64,000 nucleotides of DNA from Mucilaginibacter sp. (GCF_028288185.1 NZ_JAQBOF010000007.1:1-64000); one strand, 5' to 3'. Shown: positions 1 to 9,186, counted from the stretch's first letter. The notes: generated from the letters alone by a model not told the origin. Numbers and translations are program-made.

Positions 1-3000
1 ATAATACCGGTTTGGTTAAACAAACAGGTACGGGCGGTATAACATTTTCAGGGATAGTCACCAATAATTCGGGCGGTGTTATAACGCAAAACGGCGCATC
101 CGGACTCATGCAGTTTACGCTTGCTCCAGTTAACGGCGGTTTAATTAATCAGACCAATGCCGGCCCGCTAACCTTTACCGCAGGGGCTACCAATAACTCC
201 GGCGGTAACATTACCGAAGGCTCCTCGGGGGTTATGCTTTTTTCGGCGGGGGTTACCAATAACTCAGGTGGTACTATTACCGAAGGTGGATCGGGCCTTA
301 TAACATTTAATACTACCTTAAGCAATACCGGCCTGGTTCAGCAAACGGGTACAGGAGGTATAACATTTACGGGGATAGTAACCAATAACTCGGGCGGTGT
401 TATAACGCAAAACGGACCATCAGGACTCATGCAGTTTACGGCTGCCCCGGTTAATGCCGGTTTAATTAACCAGGTAGATGCCGGTCCGCTAACCTTTAGT
501 AGTACGGTCGCCAATAATTCGGGCGGCACTATTTCACAGGCCAGCACAGTCACCGGCAGTGTTATGACGTTCGCACTGGCGGTAACCAATAGTTCGGGCG
601 GCACCATTACACAGGACAACACGGTCGGCGGTACCATGACCTTTACCACTACTTTAGGCAATAGCGGTTTAGTTAACCAAACCGCTACCAATACAGGCGG
701 TATAACATTTTCAAATACAGTTACCAATGCCGCCGCTACCAGCGTACTTACTTTTAGAGGTGGAACAGCTACGTTTACCGCCACATTTACAAACGGAGCT
801 ACAGCCAATTTAAACCAGTTTGGGCCGGGAACAGTTACTTTTAACAATACGTTTACCAATTCTGGTACAGTTACCCAGACAGGGGGTACAATAGTGTTTC
901 CATTGGTATCTGCATCTGTATTTACTAATAATGCCGCCCCGGCAACATTTACTGCCAGTGCCGGATCTGTGACGTTTAGCGGTGCAGGCGCTCAAAGCAT
1001 AACTAATTTAAATACTACAACACCTGTTACATTTAATAATTTAAACATCAGTGTAAGCGGCACCAAAACTTTAGTGGGTGCAGGTAAATTTATCATAGCT
1101 AGCAGCGGTGTTATCACCTTATCAACTATAGGCAACACCATATTTAATCCCGGTATTGCCTTACTTACGCTTAGTTCGAACGCTACGAGTACGGCTTCCG
1201 TGGCCACTTTACCACCGAACACCAGTATTACCGGTAGTCCGTCTACTATAAGCATACAAAGATATATAACGGGTGGCAATATTATTTACCGGGGTTATCG
1301 TTTACTATCATCGCCAGTTCAAGACCCGGGGTCAGGCGGCTATTATAGCTTAGGTTATTTAATAGGCGGAGGTGCTGGTGGCACAGGCAGTTACATAAGC
1401 GCAGCTACCGGAACCGGCGGCGGATTTGATGTAACCGGTAACCCCAGCATGTTTTTATATCGGGAAAGCGCAACACCAAGCAATGCTTCATTTACCAGTG
1501 GTAACTATCGGGGTATTGAAAAAATAAATAATACTACTCCTTCTTATTCAATAGGCATTACCGGGGATGGAAGTCATAACCTGGGGGTTGGTAACGGTTT
1601 ATTGTATTTTTATAGGGGTAATACTGGCACCAGCACATCAGCGGTTCCAAATAGTTTGATGTTCACCAGTTCGGGCGTATTAAACCAGGGCCCAATTACT
1701 GTTACATCATGGGTAACCGGCACAACTAATTTATCATATACCGCCGCCAGCATCGGCCCCCCTACTGACCCAAGGACAAATGTTGTTGGTTATAACTTAG
1801 TGGGCAATCCGTATCCAAGCACTATTGATTGGAATACTTTCCATACAACAGCAGGAGCTACAGGTATTTTAGGCACTAACCTTGATGCAACTATATATAC
1901 TGTTGACCCTACTACACAAGGTTATGCAACTTATTTAAATGGCGGAAGTACAAATAGTGGCTCACGTTATATAGCAAGCGGGCAGGGCTTTTTTGTACAC
2001 GCCAATGCCCCAGGGGCCCAGTTAACTTTTTATGAGGACGCTAAAGTTCCTAACCAGCCGTCTCCCTTGTCTTTAAACGCATCGACTCCTTCTGTTGAAC
2101 ATACGCACCTGCGTTTGCAGTTAGCAAAAGATTCTGTTCATAAAGAAGACATTTATCTGGGCTTCGCCGCCAATGCCAGCACTAAATATGTTATAGATGA
2201 GGATGCTCCTTATAGACTAGGAAATGGCACCGTTAGTTTATCAAGCTTTTCAAGCGATAACAAGGCTATGGCTATAAATTTTTTGCCTTTGCCCAAAGGA
2301 GTTCAAACTATCCCATTAAATGTATTAACAGCTGCATTTGGCACTTATAAATTAAATTTAACCGAAATAAGTACGGCTTTTAATATTTACGATGTTTGGT
2401 TAAAGGATAATTACACCAAAGATTCGCTGGATATTAAGCATAACCCAACTTATACCTTTAATATTAAAACCGATACTGCTACTTATGGTGCAAATCGGTT
2501 TAAAGTGGTGATTCGTTTAAATGCTTTAAAAGCGGTTCATTTATTAAGCTTTACCGGTGTGCAGGATACTAAACAGATAAAATTAACCTGGACGTCCGAA
2601 AATGAAGAAAATTATACCACCTATGTATTACAACGCAGTATAGACGGCGGCCATACTTTTACAAACCTGGATAGTTTAACATCGGCTAATTTGGGCACTT
2701 ATAATGACCTTGATCCAAACCCGGTAACAGGTATAAACCTGTATCGTTTAAAACAAGTTGATGTAACTGGCAGCGTTAGTTATTCGGCTGTTTTGTCATT
2801 TGCCTATACTCCACCAATAATACCTATAGCTGGTAATAATAATGCCGTAAGTGTTTATCCTAATCCTGTAAAGTATATTTTGGGTGTGGTTATAAAACCT
2901 AAGAGCGACAAACCGGCAAACTATAAAATAATCGTTACCAACAATATGGGTATTGTAATAAAAACTGCTACTACAACGCTCCCAATATGGCTTTATGAGG

Positions 3001-3092
3001 TGGCAAATTTATTGCCGGGCACTTATTTTGTAAACGTTACCAGCAGTAAAGACAATAGTTTAGTTGGACGCGCTACCTTTATTAAACTATAA
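1..3092 (+). CDS. Repeat-rich secreted protein with T9SS type A sorting domain (5' truncated)
   Basis: The frame is already open at the first base. Codons before the TTG at 12 read N-T-G-L, matching the internal repeat SNTGLVQQTG, so that TTG is internal and the true start lies outside the window. The first ~300 residues are Gly/Thr/Asn-rich beta repeats built on motifs such as VTNNSGG and GGITF. A 107-residue unit is duplicated at DNA level (about 1-180 and 322-500, period 321 bp). A globular part follows (about 400-850), then a fibronectin-like segment with TWTSENEEN...YVLQRS. The last ~80 residues start with VYPNPV and end KL, like the Por/T9SS type A C-terminal signal. I infer a large cell-surface or secreted protein exported by the T9SS encoded at 44-49 kb. 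Substrate or adhesion role is unknown. Confidence 0.85.
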   Translation, partial: NTGLVKQTGTGGITFSGIVTNNSGGVITQNGASGLMQFTLAPVNGGLINQTNAGPLTFTAGATNNSGGNITEGSSGVMLFSAGVTNNSGGTITEGGSGLITFNTTLSNTGLVQQTGTGGITFTGIVTNNSGGVITQNGPSGLMQFTAAPVNAGLINQVDAGPLTFSSTVANNSGGTISQASTVTGSVMTFALAVTNSSGGTITQDNTVGGTMTFTTTLGNSGLVNQTATNTGGITFSNTVTNAAATSVLTFRGGTATFTATFTNGATANLNQFGPGTVTFNNTFTNSGTVTQTGGTIVFPLVSASVFTNNAAPATFTASAGSVTFSGAGAQSITNLNTTTPVTFNNLNISVSGTKTLVGAGKFIIASSGVITLSTIGNTIFNPGIALLTLSSNATSTASVATLPPNTSITGSPSTISIQRYITGGNIIYRGYRLLSSPVQDPGSGGYYSLGYLIGGGAGGTGSYISAATGTGGGFDVTGNPSMFLYRESATPSNASFTSGNYRGIEKINNTTPSYSIGITGDGSHNLGVGNGLLYFYRGNTGTSTSAVPNSLMFTSSGVLNQGPITVTSWVTGTTNLSYTAASIGPPTDPRTNVVGYNLVGNPYPSTIDWNTFHTTAGATGILGTNLDATIYTVDPTTQGYATYLNGGSTNSGSRYIASGQGFFVHANAPGAQLTFYEDAKVPNQPSPLSLNASTPSVEHTHLRLQLAKDSVHKEDIYLGFAANASTKYVIDEDAPYRLGNGTVSLSSFSSDNKAMAINFLPLPKGVQTIPLNVLTAAFGTYKLNLTEISTAFNIYDVWLKDNYTKDSLDIKHNPTYTFNIKTDTATYGANRFKVVIRLNALKAVHLLSFTGVQDTKQIKLTWTSENEENYTTYVLQRSIDGGHTFTNLDSLTSANLGTYNDLDPNPVTGINLYRLKQVDVTGSVSYSAVLSFAYTPPIIPIAGNNNAVSVYPNPVKYILGVVIKPKSDKPANYKIIVTNNMGIVIKTATTTLPIWLYEVANLLPGTYFVNVTSSKDNSLVGRATFIKL

Positions 3093-3112
3093 CAGATCAT
3101 AAATTATCATAC

Positions 3113-3153
3113 AAAAAAGCCCTGCCAGATTTTTTAAACTGGCAGGGCTTTCT
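3113..3153. terminator. Bidirectional intrinsic terminator
   Basis: A 13-bp perfect stem AAAGCCCTGCCAG (3116-3128) pairs with its complement at 3139-3151, with A-tract before and T-tract after. It sits between two convergent genes and can serve both. Confidence 0.8.
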
Positions 3154-3163
3154 ATTATAAATT

Positions 3164-3865
3164 TTATATAGACTTAGTAGATACAGGCGAAACAAAACCT
3201 CGTCTGCCCCTTGGCACTCTTCCATCGTTACGGCCACCAGCCGGTGCAGCTGATGATGGAGCTAAACTTAACTGATCTAAAACGCCCGCAACTACTTCAG
3301 GCAGATCGTCAATATTTTTTTGTTGATTATGATGTACTTCGCCAACCCCAAAGCCACGCCAAACTATCTGACGGCTGCGCCTGTCAATCAAATCAATAAT
3401 TAAAGTACCTTCTTTGTAATGCTCTGTCCCCTGGTTATAACCATCATACATAAATGGCGCGCCATAAGCATAATAATACGGGCGATACCAACCACCCCAG
3501 CCACCAAAACCACCATAGCCAAAACCAAAGCCCGGATACATACCGCCATAATAATTAGGATAGTAATAAGTACGGGTGCCTTTACCTACTACGCTCGAGT
3601 AACTTACAATCAGATCGGGGTCGCGCTGGTTTAGTGTTAAACCTTTAGTTACTAATGATGCCGTTGCCGCGTCTTTTATCTTTGCATCGGCAGCCATATT
3701 GGTAGTTGCTTTACTATTATTTCGGCCCGTCGGCATCCAGGCAAAAGTACGGTACCGGCTTAAATTTGTGCGGTTTAAACCCGCAACATAATAATCATAA
3801 CTGGTACAGGCTGATAAGCCTGAAATGAATAAACCTACCAGTACTGCATAAATTGATCTTCTCAT
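3164..3865 (-). CDS. DUF4136 family lipoprotein
   Basis: 233 residues. The N-terminus is a lipoprotein signal with lipobox LSAC and Cys20. After it comes the DUF4136-like start (YDYY...NLSRYRTFAWMP), then DPDLIVSYSS. Residues about 100-140 form a striking Gly/Tyr/Trp-rich stretch, and the end has LIDLIDRRSRQIVWRG, a usual closing motif of the family. The protein is probably anchored in the outer membrane or periplasm. Function is unknown for the family. It is monocistronic, convergent with the upstream cargo gene and divergent from the phosphatase gene. Confidence 0.75.
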   Translation of the reverse strand: MRRSIYAVLVGLFISGLSACTSYDYYVAGLNRTNLSRYRTFAWMPTGRNNSKATTNMAADAKIKDAATASLVTKGLTLNQRDPDLIVSYSSVVGKGTRTYYYPNYYGGMYPGFGFGYGGFGGWGGWYRPYYYAYGAPFMYDGYNQGTEHYKEGTLIIDLIDRRSRQIVWRGFGVGEVHHNQQKNIDDLPEVVAGVLDQLSLAPSSAAPAGGRNDGRVPRGRRGFVSPVSTKSI

Positions 3866-4042
3866 GGCTAATTATCCCCTTCTTTTATATTTTTATTAGA
3901 CAAGCAACCTAAAAAAGGTTTAACACTAAATTAAGTTTTTTTGAACTTATATTTTTTGTCAAATCTTACATTCATAAACTAAAAAAGCCAATCAAAAATT
4001 GCACATTTGCTAGCCCGATGGTACCGCTAGCTTACGGGAGGA

Positions 4043-4050
4043 TATATTTG
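4043..4050 (+). promoter_or_regulatory. Putative Bacteroidota -7 box
   Basis: TATATTTG fits the TAnnTTTG consensus of the Bacteroidota primary sigma factor, 13 nt before the ATG at 4064. No clear -33 box was seen. Confidence 0.45.
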
Positions 4051-4063
4051 TTTATTAAGCAGC

Positions 4064-5353
4064 ATGAGCCAGTATTTTATAATAGATTTCGATAGTACAT
4101 TTACACAGGTTGAGGCACTAGACGAACTTGCCCGCATATCCCTAAAAAATCATCCCGACAGGGAAAAAATATACCAGCAGATAGAGGACCTGACCAATGC
4201 TTCTATGGAAGGCAAACTATCATTTAGCCAAAGTTTGGAGGCTCGTGTTAAACTGTTACAAGCTAACCGCGATCATTTAAAACTGCTTATCACACATTTA
4301 AAGAAAAAAGTTTCCACTTCATTTTCGCGCAATACCATATTTTTTAAAAACCACCAGGACGAAGTATTGATTGTATCGGGTGGATTTAAGGAATTTATTA
4401 TACCTGTAGTTACCGAGTATCATATTAAAAAAGAAAACATCTACGCCAATACTTTTGAGTTTGATGAGGATGGTAATATAACAGGCTATGACCGCGAGAA
4501 CCCGTTATCGCAGGAAGGTGGTAAAGTAAAACTGTTAAAAGAGCTTAAATTGGAAGGTGATATTTATGGTATTGGTGATGGCTACTCTGATTTCCAACTA
4601 AAAGAATCGGGCATGATCAAAAAATTCTTTGCCTTTACAGAAAACATTGAACGTAAATCGGTAGCCGAAAGAGCAGACCATATAACGCCAAGTTTTGATG
4701 AGTTTTTATATATCAACAAATTGCCACGGGCTATATCATACCCAAAAAACCGCATAAAATGTTTGGTGATTGGTAATATTGAGGAAGATGTACTAACCCA
4801 AATGCAAAAAGAGGGTTATAACATACGCCAGCGTGATAGCATTGAAGAAAAGTATCTGGATGAAGCAGGCGTATTGCTTTGCGACGAGGACAACCAACCA
4901 ACCCCCGAGCAGGTACAAAATGCCGGCCGACTTAAAGTTATAGGTTGTTTTGGTAAAGCTAACCGTAAACTGGGAGAAGCGGCTTGCGAAAATGGCATTA
5001 TTGTTTTTGATGACCCCAAACATAACCCGCGTAACGATGATTTTTTACCCAAACGCGTAATTGCTTTTATGAACGAGGGTAAAACCCATACCAGCTGCAA
5101 TTTCCCTGATCTGCAACCACCGCGAATTAGCAACGCGCACCGCCTGATACACATCCACAAAAACGTACCGGGGATATTGGCCAAGATAAATGATGTATTT
5201 GCCCGCCATAACATTAACATAGTTGCAGAGTTTTTGGTTACCAACGAGCAAATAGGTTATGTAATAACCGATGTTAATACCGGTTATGATACCGAAGTAT
5301 TGGATCAGCTAAAGGCTATTGAGCATACTATTAAGTTTAGGTTGCTTTATTAG
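4064..5353 (+). CDS. Phosphoserine phosphatase-like HAD domain fused to SerA remnants and ACT domain
   Basis: 429 residues. The HAD phosphatase part (about 1-215) is intact: DFDST with D8 and D10, VSGG with S105, K154, and GDGYSD with D172 and D176. This fits dephosphorylation of phosphoserine. From about 228 the sequence follows the N-terminal part of D-3-phosphoglycerate dehydrogenase (LKVIGCF at 290-296, then IIVFDDPKHN). At about 325 it jumps to the SerA C-terminus (SCNFPDL at 344-350, HRLIHIHKNVPGILAKIN) and an ACT domain ending FRLLY. The roughly 190-residue NAD-binding domain with the dehydrogenase active site is absent. The dehydrogenase half therefore cannot be catalytic. I infer a phosphatase with a serine-sensing or scaffold tail. 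It is monocistronic. Confidence 0.8.
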   Translation: MSQYFIIDFDSTFTQVEALDELARISLKNHPDREKIYQQIEDLTNASMEGKLSFSQSLEARVKLLQANRDHLKLLITHLKKKVSTSFSRNTIFFKNHQDEVLIVSGGFKEFIIPVVTEYHIKKENIYANTFEFDEDGNITGYDRENPLSQEGGKVKLLKELKLEGDIYGIGDGYSDFQLKESGMIKKFFAFTENIERKSVAERADHITPSFDEFLYINKLPRAISYPKNRIKCLVIGNIEEDVLTQMQKEGYNIRQRDSIEEKYLDEAGVLLCDEDNQPTPEQVQNAGRLKVIGCFGKANRKLGEAACENGIIVFDDPKHNPRNDDFLPKRVIAFMNEGKTHTSCNFPDLQPPRISNAHRLIHIHKNVPGILAKINDVFARHNINIVAEFLVTNEQIGYVITDVNTGYDTEVLDQLKAIEHTIKFRLLY

Positions 5354-5484
5354 GCCATAGTCGATGGTCCATAGTCCATGGTTTTTTAATTAATCCATGG
5401 CTTGTGGTTAGTAACCTATAGTTCATTGCTCAATTAGTGCTGCCCAAATCTATCGACTATGGGCCATAGTCTATGGACTATTAG
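5354..5484. repeat. Intergenic imperfect inverted repeat (ccatagtc/gactatgg family)
   Basis: Many overlapping copies of ccatagt and ccatgg occur. The left part (catagtcgatggtccatag) is roughly the inverted complement of atcgactatgggccatag at about 5452-5471. It lies between convergent genes and could fold as a terminator. A related string is found at about 24290-24312. Confidence 0.55.
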
Positions 5485-5958
5485 CTATGAACCAACTTCT
5501 ACCATCGGCACTACCAACACCGGCACTTCTGAGTGACGCACTACATGCTCGGCAATGCTACCCATTAACAAGCGATCAATACCTGTACGGCTGTGGGTGC
5601 CAATAACTATCATATCTGCACCAAATTCTTTACTGCAATTAATTATACCATCGGCGGTATCGCCAAACTCGCTAAAATGAGTTACGTCCAGGCCATCGCC
5701 AAACTTCTTTATTGTAGCATCAATAATAGCCTTTGATGCGTTGTTTTGTATATTAATTATATCTATATCTGCCACTGTCATATCTGATGAGCCCATCAAT
5801 GGGTCGCCGGAGTTGTTATATGGCATTATAACCGGTTCAACAATATGCACCAAACCTACATGGGCTTTAAATTTATGGGCGATATCAAAACCGTATTTAG
5901 CGGCGTGTTCGGCAAATTTACTGTTGTCTATCCCGATGAGTACTTTCTTGATCAGCAT
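5485..5958 (-). CDS. Universal stress protein, UspA family
   Basis: 157 residues, a single Usp domain. It starts KKVLIGIDNSKFAEHAAKYGFDIA and ends GTHSRTGIDRLLMGSIAEHV...VPVLVVPM. The usual ATP-binding loop is G-2x-G-9x-G-S/T. Here the second Gly is Ser (G-T-H-S), while the final G-S is kept, so nucleotide binding is uncertain. The protein is cytoplasmic and probably stress-related. It is monocistronic, convergent with the phosphatase gene. Confidence 0.85.
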   Translation of the reverse strand: MLIKKVLIGIDNSKFAEHAAKYGFDIAHKFKAHVGLVHIVEPVIMPYNNSGDPLMGSSDMTVADIDIINIQNNASKAIIDATIKKFGDGLDVTHFSEFGDTADGIINCSKEFGADMIVIGTHSRTGIDRLLMGSIAEHVVRHSEVPVLVVPMVEVGS

Positions 5959-6061
5959 GATTTATGTAGGTTAGTGTATTATATAAACAAACTAGCGGCG
6001 ATATGTTTGAGCCCTAAATTTTCCTCCATGATTTGATTAAGGGCAGGCTATTATATTATGT

Positions 6062-6967
6062 TTAAAACCCATTATTATTCATCCAGCTTTTGCACCAGTC
6101 AAACCATTTCTCTTTACTGGTTTTGTTATTGATGCCAAAGCCATGGCCGCCTGCCTGGTACACGTGCAGCTCACCTTTTACTTTGGCTTTGATCATAGCG
6201 CTGTAAAACAATAGCGCGTTTTCAATAGGTACTGTACGGTCATCCTCGGCCATTACAATAAATGTAGGTGGGGTATCGGCAGTAACTTGTTTTTCGTTGC
6301 TGTACAGGTCAACCATATCTTGCGATGGAGTTTTACCTATTAAATTATCTTTTGATCCCTGGTGTGTCTTATCGCTAAAGGTTATAACCGGGTACATTAA
6401 AATAGCAAAATCAGGGCGTACACTAACATTGGCTTTATTATCTATTACCACTTTATTAAAATGAGTTTCGGCAGTTGATGCCAAATGTCCACCCGCCGAG
6501 AAGCCTATAATACCAATCTTAGCCGGATTAATACCCCAATCGGCAGCACGACTACGTATCAATTGTATAGCAGCTTGAGCATCCTGTAACGGGCCGATGG
6601 TTTTATCAATCATGATCAGATCGCTTGGTAAACGGTATTTTAAAATGAAAGCGGTAACACCGATCTGGTTAAAGGCTTTGGCAATGCTTATGCCCTCATT
6701 CTCCATTGATAGGCCCGAATAACCACCACCCGGACAAATAACAATGGCGGTGCCTGTGGCAATGGCTTTATCTGCAGGGTATGGTAACAGCGTTGGTATG
6801 CTTACTGTACGCGCCCAACCATTAGCATCATTCTCTACATAAGTTGCCGGCGTAGGTTTTGAGTTAGGCACACCATCGGGATATAATGGAATTTGTTTAA
6901 CATCCTGAGCATGAGTTAATGGTATAGTCGCGATAAATGTTAACGCAATAAAAATTAGTTTTTTCAT
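6062..6967 (-). CDS. Secreted alpha/beta hydrolase (esterase-like), copy 2
   Basis: 301 residues with a signal peptide ending THAQ. It has the serine hydrolase elbow GFSAGG, oxyanion-type motif CPGGGYSGL near residue 90, and the closing Asp and His in AEDDRTVPIENALLFY and GGHGFGI. This resembles the BD-FAE/acetyl-xylan esterase-like hydrolases of Bacteroidota. The likely role is removing ester groups from plant polysaccharides in the periplasm. It lies 33 nt downstream of a close paralogue in the same orientation, so the two are probably co-transcribed tandem duplicates. The substrate cannot be told from sequence. Confidence 0.75.
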   Translation of the reverse strand: MKKLIFIALTFIATIPLTHAQDVKQIPLYPDGVPNSKPTPATYVENDANGWARTVSIPTLLPYPADKAIATGTAIVICPGGGYSGLSMENEGISIAKAFNQIGVTAFILKYRLPSDLIMIDKTIGPLQDAQAAIQLIRSRAADWGINPAKIGIIGFSAGGHLASTAETHFNKVVIDNKANVSVRPDFAILMYPVITFSDKTHQGSKDNLIGKTPSQDMVDLYSNEKQVTADTPPTFIVMAEDDRTVPIENALLFYSAMIKAKVKGELHVYQAGGHGFGINNKTSKEKWFDWCKSWMNNNGF

Positions 6968-7000
6968 TAGTTTATACTTTTTGGAGTTGATATATGTTTA

Positions 7001-7906
7001 TTAAAATCCGTTGGCGTTTAACCAGCTTGCACACCAGGTAAACCAAAGCTCGCGGCTTTTGGGGTTATGCAAGCCAAAGCCATGCCCGCCGGCCTGGAAA
7101 AGATGCAACTCGGTTTTTACTTTGTTTTTTAGCAAAGCCTCGTACATCATTATAGAGTTTTGTACAGGTACGGCACCGTCATCGCCAGCCTGTACTAAAA
7201 AGGTGGGTGGTGTATCTGCAGTAACCTGTTTTTCATTACTGTAAAGCTCAACTAATTCGGGCGAAGGGTTTTTCCCTATTAAATTTTCGCGCGATCCTTT
7301 ATGAGCCTGATCGCCAAAAGTTATAACCGCATATAGCAGCAATGCAAAATCAGGGCGAACGCTAATGCCTTTATTATCAATTACCGGTTTATTAAAATGG
7401 GTCTCGGCAGTTGCCGCCAGGTGGCCGCCTGCAGAAAATCCCAATATGCCAATCTTTGACGGGTTAATACCCCACTCGGCCGCGTTTTTACGTACCAGCA
7501 TAATAGCGGTTTGCGCGTCCTGTAACGGACCAATGGCTTTGTCAACCATTATCTGATCGCTTGGCAGGCGATATTTTAATACAAACGCGGTTATGCCGAT
7601 CTTGTTAAATTCTTGCGCAACCGCATAACCCTCGTGCCCGGCAGCTAATATACTGTAGCCTCCACCAGGGCAAATAATTACGGCCGATCCGTTTGCTTTG
7701 CCCTTCTCCGGGAAAAACGGAGTTATAGTTGGAATGCTTACTTTTGATATATGCATATCCGCACTTGTTGCTTCAACGTAAGTTGCGGGCGTGGGCTTTG
7801 AATTGATTACGCCATCTGGATATAACGGAATTGCAGGCGCGGTGCCTTGGGCATAAGATATAGTTACCATAGCCATTAACAGCAAAGTTGTAAATACGGG
7901 TTTCAT
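7001..7906 (-). CDS. Secreted alpha/beta hydrolase (esterase-like), copy 1
   Basis: I chose the ATG at 7906 (MKPVFTTLLLMAMVTISYAQ), because it gives a clean signal peptide. An in-frame upstream ATG at 7924 would add MYKPFI, and falls inside a hairpin. The protein has 301 residues from this start. Elbow GFSAGG, CPGGGYSIL, the Asp in AGDDGAVPVQN and the His in GGHGFGLHN match the paralogue at 6062-6967 almost position for position. It is inferred to be a periplasmic carbohydrate esterase. Confidence 0.75.
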   Translation of the reverse strand: MKPVFTTLLLMAMVTISYAQGTAPAIPLYPDGVINSKPTPATYVEATSADMHISKVSIPTITPFFPEKGKANGSAVIICPGGGYSILAAGHEGYAVAQEFNKIGITAFVLKYRLPSDQIMVDKAIGPLQDAQTAIMLVRKNAAEWGINPSKIGILGFSAGGHLAATAETHFNKPVIDNKGISVRPDFALLLYAVITFGDQAHKGSRENLIGKNPSPELVELYSNEKQVTADTPPTFLVQAGDDGAVPVQNSIMMYEALLKNKVKTELHLFQAGGHGFGLHNPKSRELWFTWCASWLNANGF

Positions 7907-7909
7907 AAT

Positions 7910-7937
7910 AAAAGGTTTATACAATAATAAACCTTTT
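7910..7937 (-). terminator. Hairpin between prfB and the hydrolase pair
   Basis: Arms AAAAGGTTTAT (7910-7920) and ATAAACCTTTT (7927-7937) are perfect complements around a 6-nt loop. It follows the prfB stop by about 50 nt and ends only 3 nt before the hydrolase start at 7906. It may be a prfB terminator or may mask the ribosome site of the hydrolase. Confidence 0.5.
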
Positions 7938-7989
7938 CGGAGAGAAAGACTTACGAAGTTTTAAAAACTTAGTAAGTATTTTGTTAATA

Positions 7990-9082
7990 TTAACCATTCG
8001 GCCCGCCAAATTCCATTAGGTATGCTTTCAGGAAATCGTTCAAGTCACCATCAAGTACCGCTGCTGCGTTCGATGTTTCATGATCTGTACGCAGATCTTT
8101 AACCAGTTTATAAGGATGCAATACATAGTTGCGTATCTGCGACCCCCACTCTATTTTCTTTTTATTGCCTTCAATTTTATTACTGGCTTCCTGGCGCTTG
8201 CGCATCTCGATCTCGTACAATTGCGATTTCAGTAAGCGGATAGCGTTATCTTTATTCTGCAATTGCGAGCGCGACTCCTGGTTTTTGATAATAATGCCTG
8301 ATGGTTTGTGATATAAACGCACCGCGGTCTCTACCTTGTTTACGTTTTGCCCACCTGCACCGCCTGATCGGAAAGTTTCAAACTCAATATCCGCAGGGTT
8401 AACATCTATCTCAATAGTATCATCAACCAAAGGGTAAACGTATACCGAAGCAAAGGATGTATGGCGCTTGGCGTTCGAATCAAACGGTGAGATCCGCACT
8501 AAACGGTGTACGCCGTTCTCGCCTTTTAAATAGCCGTAGGCAAAATCGCCTTCCAACTGTAAGGTTACAGTTTTAACACCTGCCGACTCTCCCTCCTGGA
8601 AATCCTGCTCGGATACCTTGTAACCATTCTTTTCGCCCCACATAATATACATACGCATCAACATGCCGGCCCAGTCGCAGCTCTCTGTACCGCCGGCTCC
8701 TGCTGTTATTTGTAGCACGGCGTTAAACTGGTCCTCTTCGGCTGATAGCATGTTTTTAAATTCAAGCTCTTCAACCACTTTTATGGCCTCGTTATATTGT
8801 TCCAGCATTTCGGCTTCAGTAGCATCACCACTCTTAAAAAAATCAAACATAACGCCGGTATCATCAATAACCGATGCTACTTTCTGATACTCGTCTGTCC
8901 AAACTTTTTTTGTTTTGATGGATGCTAAAACCTTTTCGGCTTCCTTTGGATGGTCCCAAAAATGGGGGCCTACAGTTATGTCCTGTTCTATTTTTAATGC
9001 ATCAAGCTTCTTGTCGATGTCAAAGATGCCTCCTCAGGGAAATTAATCTATCCCTTAAATCCTGGATCTGTTCTTTAGTCAT
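7990..9082 (-). CDS. prfB: Peptide chain release factor 2, made through a programmed +1 frameshift
   Basis: The first frame starts at ATG 9082 ([10 protein letters not shown]) and stops at TGA 9022-9020 after 20 codons. Skipping the T at 9022 joins it to the +1 frame at 9021, which reads [14 protein letters not shown] and continues without a break to TAA at 7990. The full product is 363 residues, the normal length for RF2. It carries the peptide anticodon SPF ([11 protein letters not shown]) and the GGQ hydrolysis motif (GAGGQNVNK). RF2 reads UGA and UAA and releases the finished protein at the ribosome. The recoding site lets RF2 control its own synthesis. Annotating from the internal ATG at 8850 would wrongly cut the protein to 286 residues. 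Confidence 0.95.
9019..9034 (-). promoter_or_regulatory. RF2 programmed +1 frameshift site
   Basis: On the minus strand the codons are AGG AGG CAT CTT TGA C. The slippery CTT is followed by TGA and a C context that weakens termination. An AGGAGG Shine-Dalgarno-like stimulator ends 3 nt before the CTT (after CAT), the canonical arrangement. Confidence 0.93.
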
Positions 9083-9086
9083 GAGG

Positions 9087-9094
9087 CAAATATA
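9087..9094 (-). promoter_or_regulatory. Putative -7 box of prfB
   Basis: Minus strand TATATTTG, ending 4 nt before the prfB ATG at 9082. Transcription from it would give a nearly leaderless mRNA. Confidence 0.5.
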
Positions 9095-9186
9095 TAAAAT
9101 AGCGATGGGTTTGAAATCTATTGGTAATTAAAACAATGCTAGTTGATACAATTAGTACAGATAAGTGCGGGGGGGCAAAACTATTT

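Noticed and set aside
338..859. Long reverse-strand reading frame (173 codons) inside the surface protein gene
   Set aside because: It is rich in Val/Pro/Leu as expected from the complement of Asn/Thr/Gly repeats, and it has no ribosome site or family match.
4816..5244. 142-codon reverse frame within the SerB-SerA fusion gene
   Set aside because: Antisense shadow of a conserved ACT region.
5485..5958. Frameshift or damage in the Usp gene because of the altered ATP loop
   Set aside because: The frame is complete and the change is one Gly to Ser; other Usp proteins vary here too.
7990..8850. prfB as a 286-residue protein starting at 8850
   Set aside because: The upstream sequence gives a full RF2 N-terminus joined by the frameshift site; the short start would delete domain 1.
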